Source: Theobroma cacao (lineage: Eukaryota; Streptophyta; Magnoliopsida; Malvales; Malvaceae). Taken from it: a stretch of 64,000 nt of DNA. Made by a program: the position numbers and the translations under genes. Where the stretch lies: positions 25,001,333-25,065,332 of the forward strand of contig NC_030852.1 in assembly GCF_000208745.1 (NCBI RefSeq). The letters are read 5' to 3'. Shown piece by piece: positions 45,525-57,385 of the stretch (its first letter is position 1; the number at the start of each line of letters is the position of its first letter). The notes beneath the pieces are model-generated. The model saw nothing but the letters and a program-made list of their open reading frames with translations. It was not told the DNA's origin and did not search any database.

Positions 45525-47828
45525 CCATGGTTATCTTCTTGATATCATGATGAAACAAAGGTTTTTGATAATTGAAGGGGATCAGTTCATCGAAGATCAC
45601 CCAAATTTTTTTATTTTTTATTTTCTAAAAGTGAGATCAAGACAGCATTTTCTAAAAGTGGTAATATTGAAATCAAAACACATATTTCAGCACAAAGACA
45701 GTCATCCAGAGAGCCTAATCTCGTGGCAATGAACAATGGACAAAAGAAAATATAAAATCTCAAGTCATACCAAGTTTCTTCTGAATATAAAACTCTTACC
45801 CATAAATTGGTTTAAAAAAAAAAACTTAAAAACTAAAGGAAAAATTTTGTTTTGAAAGTTTTGATTATGCCATGTGGCAATATTTTATTGGTGGAAGAAA
45901 AAGAGGCGCCAAGTTGTAGCGGGACGTTGGGGCAGGTGAGTTCCATTCGTCAATCATCGATAAATCTTCACATATAAGGGTCAAAAAGAATAAGTTCTTC
46001 ATTACAAAAGTTTAAGAATTACGAAAAGGATGACTTTTAGGAATGCGTATAAAATTATTCTTTGCTAAAAATCTCTTATATATAAAAGTAGTTTTTATTT
46101 TCTTTCAAGGCTTTTGATGATGATTTAATTTCTCATATTTGTCATCACTACATCAATCATTAAGCAATTGAATAATTAGAATACGGATTAAATAGTAGGA
46201 AGAATTATTAATTAAGTACGTTAATTAATGTAGATTACCATTTGTGTGTTAGCTTTCAATATGATAACCCATTAATTGCGTTTGATAACGTGTAATATTA
46301 TATTTATTATATTATTATATATTAGCTGATGAGTGGAAGAGCTTTCTATAGTATTTGTTTATTACCCTTCACATATCAAAAGTCAAAAAGTAACGCTATT
46401 GACTAAAAAAATGCTGCATCATATATGCTTTTCAAGGAGAGAAAACCTTTCTTTATCTCCACAACCGATTTTCAAAGCTTGTGAGTTAATTTCCTGAGAA
46501 AAAGTCTTAACAAAATTATTAATTACACTCCAATTTCTCTGGCTAGTACTGAAAGCAAAATGTTAACTGATTGCCCAGAAGAAGCAAGGTAGATGCCATA
46601 GTATAAACTAAATTTTGTACTAATCTCTTTGAAGAAGATGCTAGTTCTAGTTTAACTTGTCTTTCCTTATCTCTTGCTATATGCATCCATCTCGAGACGT
46701 TCGTTTGAACCCCCATCTATATACGTATGGCTGTAACATTTTTACTATTTTTATTTTCCAGTTTAAAATAAATATAACATGGTCTGTAAAAGCAAGAATA
46801 CAAAAATTACAAAGAAAAATTGAATTTGTGATGAAGGATGATAATGTAGCTTCACATTCATTATGAATTTATAGTACATGGTCTCTTGGATAAGAGGATA
46901 CGATTAGTATAAGATTATATCAAATCACATATCAAGTAACATGATAAGTATATAAGAGTAACAAACTTATTCTAATTATTCAGATTTGATTTTAAATTGA
47001 ATTTCGAATGTTATGATTTTGTAAACTGATTTTTGTTGATCTTTGTTTACTAATTTTTATCAGTTCAACTTTGATTCTTCCTCTTCCACCGCTTATATGC
47101 TGTTCTGGTACGATGCTAATCTTTTGTTGCTCTGTTAGTTTCTTGGTTGTTGACTTAATCAATTGTTTATTCTTGTTGGTTGCGATGACTTCAAGTTATT
47201 ATCAATGTGATCTTATAATAAAGAAAACATAATTTATAAATCATAGTGTGTTCCTAACGTGTGAAAGTTTTAACTAATAAAAAAAATAGATATTTTTAAG
47301 AGAGTTAAATAAACCCAATATATACAAGAGTTAAGCAGGAATGAAATCTATGGAAAGAAGCCTTTTAGTATAGATAAATGATTTTCCACATAACAGCTTT
47401 TATTCAACGACTCTCGAACCTAAAATTAGATCTTTAGCTAAATCCTACTTCACCGGCATAAGAGAAGGGTGTCATGGGAGGAGAGGGTAAAATTCGTTAG
47501 CTACAAAAACCAATTAATTGCCAAAAACTATATGCCATCGCTTCATAATTAATTTGCCTTGAGGAGTCCTATATAGTTAGTTTCTTGGGGGATACTTCGG
47601 CGGTCACTTTTTTGAGCAAATGAGATGCCTTTCTATATTTTCCTTTCTTGTCTTTAGTGTTTTGTATTTTGACAGTTTTCTACTATTCTTGGATCTTGAG
47701 GTTGTAGCACTTTTAGCTTTTAGATCTGGTCGATTTTTAAGTTGTATAAGCTTGGATTTTTTTCTATTAATAATTTTTTTAGTATAAATATATTTCGATT
47801 AATAACTTTATATTGCCTTTCACCCAAA
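45525..47828. other. AT-rich intergenic DNA, no gene recognised
   Basis: No conserved coding segment, RNA gene or clear repeat boundary was found. Short open frames are present at the rate expected by chance. Confidence 0.45.
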
Positions 47829-49520
47829 AAAAAATTATGAAAAATAATCTTCCTCATAAGTCCAATTTAAAAATATCATTTTTTATAATTATAATTATTT
47901 TTAGATAATTTTTTACATGACTTAACAACAATACCTTTTAAATAATTTCAGACAAATTAAAATGATTTCAGTTTTCTCTATCTTGTTATCTAGATAAAAA
48001 TTTTAAAATTAAATCTCGATTTTTTTCTCTAGTCAAATACTATCTATCTCGCCATCCAAAAAGCATATATGACATCAAGCTCTTTCTTATTTTATTTTAT
48101 TTTTTTTATGATGGATCTTGGGGTTCTCAAGGGCGATGAATAGCAATTTTACTTTTTTATGGTGATTGCACGCAATATTATGAATGTGGTAACTGAATGC
48201 TTTCTAGTGATGATTTGCTTTGAAACGTGTGCTGCGATGGAGATGCCTGCATTAATAAGTTGGATCGGATTGGTTAAGATGATGGGCTCAGGGAGAAGGA
48301 ACAGCCAAAGCATGTTTGATGGGTTTTATGATGGTTCATGATTTTATTGTGTCTGGGATTAGAATGATTATTAAGTATGTTTGCTAAAGATTTTGATTTT
48401 TTTTATGAGATTTTGAGTTGAAATTGTTCAGGGAATATTTTATAAAAGAAGTCTATTTTGTTTTTGTATAAGGAGAGTGAGCAAGGCCCTCTCGATAAGG
48501 ATATATTTTGTCTTGCATTAGAGGGATATGGAGTTTTATAACCTGTCTTTTATGAAATGCATAATTTCATGGCGTAACAAAAAAAAATATGTGTTTTAGG
48601 TTCTTGAGTTTATTAGTTTATTCATAGAACCCAAAAATTGAGGAGTTAAAATTGATTACACTAGATTTTAAGAATTACGAAATTAGTTTTTAGGCATTGC
48701 GTGACTTAATCATTGCGTGACTGATTTTTAGGCATTACGTGATTAGTTTTAGCCATTAAGTGATTAGTTTTTAGGCATTGTGTGACTGATTTTTAAGCAA
48801 TGCCTAAGTCACACAATGCCTTACTGTCTAGTCACGTAATGCCTTACTAACAATTCACGCAATGCCTATCAACTAATCATGCAATGCCATATCAACCAGT
48901 CACGTAATATTTAAAAACTAGTTAAGCAATACTCAAAGTCAGTCATGCAATACCTAAAAACCAGTCACGTAATGCTCAAAATTAATCACGCAATGCCTAA
49001 AAACTAATCACGCAATGCACAAAAACCACCAAAACCACTGAATTTTATTTAACAAGATCAACAACTTCAAACGGTACACCATATTCTATTTAACAACATA
49101 ATTGACTAATATACCTACTTGACAAAGAATACTCAAAATATTCAAAGGTTTTTCTTCATATATAAAAAATCTCTCCAAAATGCTAAAAAATGCTCAAAAC
49201 GCTCAAAGGTTTTCTTCGTGTATCAAAAACTAATTCAAAATACTTCAAATGCTTAAACGTTTTTCTTTCTGGTAAAGAATATTCCAGAGATGAATAGTCT
49301 GAGGAGAAAAGCTCAAAGAATATGAGTCAATTTGAGGCACAGATCTAAACATACTTGACCCGTTAATAGGTTTCGGGTTGAGATACGGAACCAAATAAAT
49401 GGGTTGGCTCATTAAGGGTAATTTTGTTCAAATTTTAATTCTCTTGACTAAAAATAGTTAAAATTATGGAAAGATTTATTGTCAGAAATGCCTTATGCAT
49501 GAGACCCATTTAAAAAAAGA
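47829..49520 (+). repeat. Dispersed repeat with inverted TGCGTGAC array, copy 3
   Basis: About 1.7 kb, collinear with 30697-32385. The tail CTTGACTAAAAATAGTTAAA is complementary to the heads of the other copies. The shared open frame is best kept here (48159-48341), with CFETCAAMEMPALISW and GSGRRNSQSMFDGFYDG. No family is recognised. Confidence 0.8.
48670..49025. repeat. Inverted array of the TTAGGCATTGCGTGA word, copy 3
   Basis: Forward units (GGCATTGCGTGACTTAATC and similar) to about 48800, then reverse units (AGTCACGTAATGCC and similar) to 49025. The turning point reads AAGCAATGCCTAAGTCACAC. Confidence 0.78.
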
Positions 49521-50469
49521 ACAAAAAAAAAATGCAATGGTTGCTAAGCCCATTTCAGAAATGCATACTTGGGTTAGCCTAATGGTCACCATGATCAAAC
49601 CCTCAAATTCAGTCACCTCTTCTTTAATATTTTATATATTTATGCAATTCCATTGACATTGAATTCTTAATGTTTCTTGAAATTCATAATTCTTCCAAGT
49701 TTTCAGTTTTATATGTTATTTAATATCCTTTCCAATTCTAACTACATGTTAGCTTTTTTTTTTTTTTCAATCAACGGAAAAATTTTTTTATTAAAATGTA
49801 GACAGGTCAGCTATATTATAAAACTATCAAAGCCCATGTTTTAGATTCCAATTTTTTATAAATTTCATAATTTGACAATAATATAATTAATTATATTAAA
49901 AATATATATAAAATAAATTAATTAATAAAATATTTATCTATTCGCTCAATTTTTAAATTAAGTGCTTAATAAATATATATTTTCTCTCACTTCCCACATC
50001 ACTATTAATCTTCAATTATTTATCAAATTTCTTGTTAAAAAATCAAGATAATTAATAAAATGATATATTTTCTCACTTCTCTAATCATATACCTAATAAA
50101 TTTCAATTTTTTATGATTTCTCAATTTTTACAATACTATTAATACTCATCTATTTCTCTAATTTCTAATCAACTAAAGATGATATGCATCTAACCACTAA
50201 TGGTAAAATTTTTATTCCTCATTTGAATATATTGAGCCGCCGGGTCATTCCAATGAAAACTATACATAAAAGCTGCAGTCACATAAGACGTGAAGTAATG
50301 GTAGAAAAGAAAACATATAGCGCCTAAACACAATACAACAAAAATCACCCGGCAAAAAAAAAAAATACCAGTAATAATATAGAAGCCAACTCAAAATTTT
50401 ACCCAGAAAAAACTACCACAGACACCAACAACAACATATATTTACCAATTTTCACCCAACAGGAACGAC
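49521..50469. other. AT-rich intergenic DNA, no gene recognised
   Basis: Very AT-rich with T and A runs. Nothing supported beyond the 3' flank of the P450 relic that follows. Confidence 0.45.
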
Positions 50470-50740
50470 TATCAAACAATTCCCAAACCAATATAGAAGG
50501 TTGGGTATCAAATATTGGATAGAAGCAACCCCAAATGACATCCCAGGACAATCCCTTCTTCCACATCCAAATGGGATGAAGTGAAAATCTTGGCCATTGA
50601 AATCAATTGTTGAATTCTCGGACCTCTCCGGGAAGAACTCCTCTGGCTTGTCCCACTAATTGGGATCCCTCTGAATTGCCCAAACATTGAAAAAACTGTG
50701 GTGTTGGGAGGAATGTCATAACCTCCCAATTAATATTTGC
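50470..50740 (-). pseudogene. Cytochrome P450 (CYP71 family) fragment
   Basis: Only the part from the K-helix/meander to the heme loop survives. One frame gives GGYDIPPNTTVF; after a shift come ERSENSTIDFNGQDF and IPFGCGRRDCPGMSFGVAS, then a Trp-containing end (NLLYW). Several frameshifts and at least one stop are present. The GRRGCPG of the family reads GRRDCPG. The fragment resembles the gene at 33.5 kb more than that at 17 kb (FGCGRR rather than FGAGRR). No upstream exon is seen, so this is a dead relic of the local P450 family. Confidence 0.85.
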
Positions 50741-50744
50741 CATC

Positions 50745-52430
50745 TTCTCACAATTCATAAATAAAAAAAAAAAAATTGTAAATAGCACATCTTTTGTATA
50801 TCAGTGATGATTGACCACCCAAATCCATCCTCAATTTCCAAAGCAATGCATCAAGCAATTGACCTTGAATCAAACTTTTGAAAAAAAATATCCATCAAGT
50901 CCAATCATGTGTTGCATCCTCCAACAAATTCCATTTTAGAGCTCCAAAACATATATACATAAATTCTTTGAAAACCTTGTTCAGTGCCAGCTAGGGATTT
51001 AAGGCTACGTACTTCCCATCTCATCCTTTTAAGAATTCATAATCGAAAGGAAAAATATAAGCCTCGTCCAGTTTTTTTCTCAATTCAATCTTTGCAGTAA
51101 TAGGTGTATTTGAGCTTTAAAAATTGTGAGAAAAAGTGCTACAATCAGATACTTGAAACTCTCTTTTCCTCACTCACGTAACGAGTGCCACAAGATTTTA
51201 TGAAAATTGGAAGCAAAGCTACCAAAGCTGATCCAAACACAAAAACTCATATGATCTATGCGAATTTGAACCTCATCTTATCTAATTTGACTAGAAAGAG
51301 TCAGCAATCTGAATCCACCCAACCCAAACTCGAAAATGATATCAACTTGAAATGAGTTAAACTTGAAGGAATTGGTCTTGAATTTGAAATGACTCAAATA
51401 ATGAATACTAATGATTCAAATTCAAACAATCTGAACTTAATTTTAAAAATCAATGATTTAAATAAAAAATAACTAAATTTCGAATGATCTGAATTTAAAA
51501 TAATTCAAAATTAAAATAACTCGAATTTTGAAATGATATAAAGCCGAAACGACCGAATCCCAAAAATAATCGGAATTTTCTTGATCCGAGCGGACCGAAC
51601 TTCCCAATTACAACATCTAATCGGAAGTGATGAATGATGATAATAGAACAATATGGTCAACTTGTCCAAGTCCGACGCACCAAAATTTCCATACCATCAT
51701 AAGAACAAGGGCCTTTGTGGGCCTTCATGGTTGGGCTTTTTCTCTGCCCATAATGTTTAAGTTTTTATTTTTTTTGGAGCTCCGATACTTCGTTTGTTCT
51801 CTTTTTGTTTTTTATTTTTACAGATTTCTGTAACATTTTGGTTCATAGTAGTTATCCTTAATTCAACTTTTTCTTACTACCTGGTTCCTTCTATAATAAA
51901 ATGTTAGGGATGAGATTTGATTAATTTTACCAGGATTGGGATTCCTAGCTAGCTGTCGCCAGTTTTACAACGCTGGAAAAATATCACTCGTAAGTGACAA
52001 ACATAAATAATACTACAGGTATATCACGATGATCAGAATGTTTTAAGTTTGAAAACTCACTTTCTTTCCATTCAATCTAACGATTTTTAATTTTCTCAGT
52101 TTCTTCCTCCTCAACCCTAGCCAAGTTTTTAAGTATGTTCCAAGTGCAAGCGTTTTGATCAAGATTTAAATCGCTCCTCACTAAAAATCAATTTAAATTG
52201 TGAACAAAGATTTACGGTAAAATAAAAAAATATGACGCAACAGAGGACACAACAAATTCTAAAATTTTATTGAATCTAACAAACGATACATGAAACCATT
52301 TGACTTGGTGATAATCTGTTAGCTTGCACCACAATACAGCTTGTCGCACAAGATGGTGCTAACGTAAGAAGCAGTTCTTGTTAGAAAAACTTTACAAGCT
52401 GAGACATTGTCTACCAACCCAATTCCATGC
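50745..52430. other. Intergenic DNA between the P450 relic and AFC2
   Basis: AT-rich, with a stretch of loosely repeated TTCAAATT/GAATTTGAA-like words (51300-51600) often seen in decayed plant repeats. 52250-52430 is probably AFC2 3' untranslated region. Confidence 0.4.
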
Positions 52431-55400
52431 TCATCTCCTAAATTGGTCCCTACTGAAAAAGGGATGCCTCAGTGCTTCACGAGCTGTAAGCCTATCAATA
52501 GGATCATACCTAAGCAATCCTTGCAATAGATGAATTAGATCCCCGGCTGAATGGTCCACATGCTGCATTATCAGGTTCTGCAATCATTGCGAAGAGAGTA
52601 AATAACAATCCGGTAACATGCTCAATTAAGATGTTTGAAATTCATAATGCAAAAAACCTGCAGACGAGGTAGCTTAAGCACAGCTTTGATACTCCCACTT
52701 GAGGTAGCACCATCTGGCCAATCCAATCTACACCTTCTAACATACTTCTCTGCGTGTCGGCTGAATCGCAAGATATCTTATGTTAATTATTAACATTACA
52801 GACAGAACAAGATACTGAGAAAAACTAACAGTCCATCACAAGAGTACATACTCTACTCTCTTCAACATGTGCTGAGGTAGTGGACCTAACACCCGCTCCA
52901 TCATGGCAAGGTGCTCCAAATTCTCATGAGTTTGGAACAGCGCCTCACCCTGTCAAGTTATCAATATTTTACATAAATATAGCTCACATAGTCATATAAT
53001 CTCCTCATAAAAATCCAAAAAGCAATTTCTATCTCATACCGTGCATAATTCAACTAAGATGCAACCAACACTCCATATGTCACACGGATAACTCCATCCA
53101 AGTCCTATAAAATCACAATATCAGAAAAAATATATCCACCCTCTAACCATTTACTAAAGCATCAAGACTTGGCCATAATAGCCTGAAAATACATACCAAG
53201 AATAACCTCCGGAGCACGATAATGCCGCGTGGAAACAATGTAAGTCTGATCTTGACGCTCGTAAGTTGTGCTACCAAAATCTATTACCTTAATAGCACTT
53301 GACTTTGGTAATCTTTTAAAGTAAGAATTATCCTTTGGGGATCGTGATGTACTCTGAAAGTACAAAAAATAATATAAAAGAACAATTAAGCCAACATATA
53401 ACTATAAAGAATCCACAAAAAGGTAAAAGCAACTCTGCCATAAAGAAAAATAATAGAGACCAGGAAAAGGATAATACCTTGTAATCAGGAACTTTAACAT
53501 ACTCTGGAGAGACTAGAAGAATGTTTTCTGGCTTCAAGTCCGTGTGTATCAGATGCAAATCATGCATAACTGTGAACATTAACATGAGAAAAAAATAAGC
53601 AACCAGTGCCAGAGTGAGCAAAATGAATTGGCAGCATTCTTAATTTATTTTAATGCAACAGCACTTAATTGCTAAAGATGAGACTTTGACAACTTCTAGC
53701 AGTTACAGAAATATATTAATGTAATTACATGCTGGAATTCATGTTAAGAGGTATCAATCAGACACAAGGATAAATGAAAATATGGCAACATAAGAAGGGG
53801 ATATGCAAAGAACTAGCTTAGTAATCATTACACACATGCTACACATTCCAATAGTTGTCTGCCAATCTCACGGACAAGATCAATGGGAAATGAGCGATAA
53901 TTGTTTTTCCGTAGAAAATCGTATAAGCTTGGTCCAAGCTTCTCAAAGACCTGTTGAAACCATTTGAATTCACCCACAAGTTTTAACCCCCAAATTATTG
54001 GTGAGCTGGGGAAAACAATCCATCACAAATCAATCATATACTTACAATACAGATATGGTTACGATAGTCAAACCAGTTCCGTATTTGCACACAACTGCAA
54101 GGAATGAACCCATTTAACCATAGAAATAGAAGTTCAAAAATGTTGGTTATGAACTTGGTAGCTGCAACTAAATGGAAATATAATCCATAGATAACTCACC
54201 GATTGCCCCCTTTATCATGTTTTCCAAGCTGTTGCAGCATCTCAATTTCTATCATGGCTGCTTCACGATATTTCTTAATTCCACGGACAATTTTGATGGC
54301 CACGACATCCTTCGTCTCCCTATCCCAGCATTCTAGAACTTGACCAAAGGTACCTGAATAGAAAAAGTTCAGAGCAAAGATGCCACGTTAGATGAAGGAG
54401 CACCTAGATTGGAAAACAAACCGTGCAGCCAGTTTACTAAGGCATACCTTCACCCATTTTACTTTGTATCTTATCTGCAACCATAAAGCACAAAGAATTA
54501 GAAACAAAACATCACAACAAATTACATTCAATTCATTGTTATTTTGTTACATATTTCATGTACTTATAAAACTCACACATATTTAACATGACAAGGCTTC
54601 AACAAGAAAAAAGCTACTTATCAAAACTTAGATTTGAGAAGCCACAAAGATCTTGACAGAACTTTTCAAAGTTTTTTTTTTAAAAAATAACTATTCCTGT
54701 ATTGGATTAGACTGTCATGCTTTAAATTACTATATTTCAGTTCATCAAAAAACTTGATTGAATGCATAATTTCTAGACCATCTGGACTTAATCATTCTAA
54801 TCATTATATTTATCCTAATCACCAACTAACAACAATTATAGTAGTTATAACATTAAAAAAAAAAAACTGATTAAGATTGTTTTCAAGGCAACAACTAATT
54901 AATGAACATAAATTTGTCTATAATAATGGTAAAAGCGAAATTACAGCGGGAGGTTAAATTATCTCCAAGCTCAAACATGTAATGCCCATCCTTGTCATCT
55001 TCTCGCCATGGGGGAGAACCATTTCGAGCCACTCCTCCCTTTACAACTAGAGAAGAACTAGTAGTAATAGTACTAGTATAATCTGAGGGTGCTCTTGCAG
55101 TGGAAGAGGCAAAGCTTGTCAGATTCCCAACCTCTTGTGCACAAAACATTCCTACCTGGGCCTACACACAGCCATCCATTCATTGTACCACTAAGAGATT
55201 AACAATCAATATTTTTTTACCTTCCTTAATTACCTTAACACCCCCCCCCTTATTACCCATCAAAAATTACCATGGGTCATAAACGCCCAGCAAGCCAAAA
55301 AAAAAGAAAAAGAGACAATATAACATCTAATAGAAGCTTAAAAAAGCATCCTCATCCCAAAAATTATAACAGTAATCCTTCGGTTAATATAAAATTCGTC

Positions 55401-55827
55401 TTCTTGCCTTCTTAAGGGAAAAAAAAACCTAATTTTTTTGTCACAAAGATCATGAGATTTTATGAATTGACAGAAAGATCCATATCCACGGAATTTTTAA
55501 GAAAATAGAATAAATTTATAGTTAGATATAAATTATATAATATCCAAATTGATCCGAAAAAAGAAGGTATAATATAATTGCAGATCTGAGCCAAAAAGGC
55601 GCAAAAATAAGCTAGCTTTGCAGGAAAAAATCATAAATTGGAAAACCCTAAATATAGGGGAAAAAACACCTAACCAGATCTGTCATAAGCGAATCAAGGA
55701 TCTAACCAAGGAAAAGGGATTATACCTGCGGCGGCAACTGAGTTACGTCCCAGCCCAATCGCGGCCTCTTTCTAGGTCGCCGATCCATATGCGTATGAGG
55801 GAACTCCGTCACACGCTCCATCTCCAT
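52431..55827 (-). CDS. AFC2: LAMMER-type dual-specificity protein kinase AFC2, 12 exons
   Basis: Exons on the minus strand: 55827-55726, 55161-54945, 54474-54448, 54353-54200, 54094-54046, 53950-53836, 53569-53478, 53353-53197, 53104-53040, 52949-52852, 52760-52658 and 52577-52431. All introns have GT-AG ends and the phases join into 441 residues, close to Arabidopsis AFC2. The N-terminus [20 protein letters not shown] and the [20 protein letters not shown] block are AFC2-like. Kinase landmarks: GEGTFG (114-119), VAIK (Lys 136), HTDLKPEN (230-237), DFG (277-279), and the LAMMER signature [12 protein letters not shown] (338-349). All catalytic residues are present. AFC kinases are nuclear CLK relatives that phosphorylate SR splicing factors, and plant AFC2 has been linked to temperature-dependent splicing. 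The gene shows no damage and seems the best-preserved in the window. Exon boundaries were placed by eye. Confidence 0.93.
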
Positions 55828-55829
55828 GA

Positions 55830-57080
55830 TCGCAACACCTAGATCTAGACAAGCAAATTCCTTTTACCTCGAGAAAGTGTTAGAAAATCGAAAACAATAT
55901 TTTTCCTTTTTTGACGATAAAAAAAGGCAGAAGAAGATGATAAGGTTTTCTTTTCGTGAAGAAAACGGGAAGAACCTTACCCTAGTTTATAACCTAACAA
56001 TCAAAGGAGTGGAGTCGGTTGTGATTATATCTAGCCGTACACGTGTCACGAGTCTTGCCCTTGGTTTGACCGAATATGCTAATGTACGATTTGTTAAATT
56101 CGTGTTATTCCCGTCTTTTAAATCAGAAGCAAATTAGATTAGAAACAAAATAGATCCAATTTCTAACCGAAAATTAACTATTGAGAGAAAAATTTGTAAA
56201 AAATATTTTAATGCAAATTTTGTTATGAAATGTGGGAGTATTTAAAACGTGTAAAAAGATCTTATTTAAGTATATATTCACACAAATAAAGTAAGAGACT
56301 ATTTATATACTAATAACTTTTAAATCTTAATTTTAATTTCATTAAATATATATTCAAATTTATATATATATAATATTAAATTTAAGAGTTGAAATCAGAT
56401 TATACTTCTTGTATATAGCATATTACACTAGTTGACTTCGATTGAACTTCTTGGGTGATAATATAATCGATTTTTACACATATATTCATAACACTCCCAA
56501 TTGAATGTCAGTTGTATTAAGAATATATTTCATTAAAATCTTACTAAAAAAAACCCATGAGAAAAAATCAGAGCGAAGGAAAAAAAATTACATAATTCTT
56601 TTCATATTATAACTCAAAAATTATATCTTATGAAATGAATAATTATTCTTTCATAAGATAATTATTGAAATAAAAGATTATATCTTACAAAATGCAAAAA
56701 TATTTTAAGATAAAGAGGTACATTAATAAAAAGATTGTGTCCTTGAGAAGAAACACTTTCAAGCCTATATAAAAGACTTGTTACCAACCATCTGACACAT
56801 CGAAACAATTCAGATAAGAGTAGAAAAATCAAGAGAGATAGATGTGTTATGTTCTACAAATAAATATAAACACGTGAGTTCCTATCATCTATCAAAGGAA
56901 TCCAAATTCCTTATAATCTACTTGTTGTAGAAAGTATCACATCGAACAACTTTTCAAACCTTCGAGTGTATCTAGCAGTCTACTCTCAAAAAGTACAAGT
57001 GCAAAGTTAAATGTTGACGTCATTATATCCGTAAAGCTATTCACAATTCCCTTTTTACATACCGAGTAATGAGAGCGAAA
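55830..57080 (-). promoter_or_regulatory. Upstream region of AFC2
   Basis: The first 200-300 bp upstream of the ATG are less AT-rich and probably include 5' leader and promoter. Further out (56150-57080) the DNA is AT-rich with no recognisable feature. No specific element was assigned. Confidence 0.3.
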
Positions 57081-57129
57081 TAAGTCTTAAAAATAACGTC
57101 TATTGAAAGACTCATTTTGAAGTCAATTT

Positions 57130-57243
57130 TGTTAGTTCTTTGAATAGCTAGATGATTAGACATGTCATGCGAGAAGCAAATGAGAGAGCTAATAATTTGG
57201 CAAAGGAAGGTGTGCAACTTCAATATGATATTATTCGAATATT
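57130..57243 (+). pseudogene. LINE RNase H domain, C-terminal piece
   Basis: From 57158 the frame reads RHVMREANERANNLAKEGVQ and ends at a TAG at 57242. The xxHxxREANxxADxLAKxG pattern is the end of the RNase H (RVT_3) domain carried by plant L1-type LINEs. The part before it is too degraded to read. Confidence 0.6.
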
Positions 57244-57385
57244 CTAGTTAGTTTATTTTTACTTATTGTTGTTTTCGTGGCTTACTAGATGAGAACTCGC
57301 TGAAAGGTGCTAGACTATAGATGCAGAGGGTTCTATAATTTGGGTTCCTTAAGTATTAGTTTGACGCATCCAGACTATTATGTGC

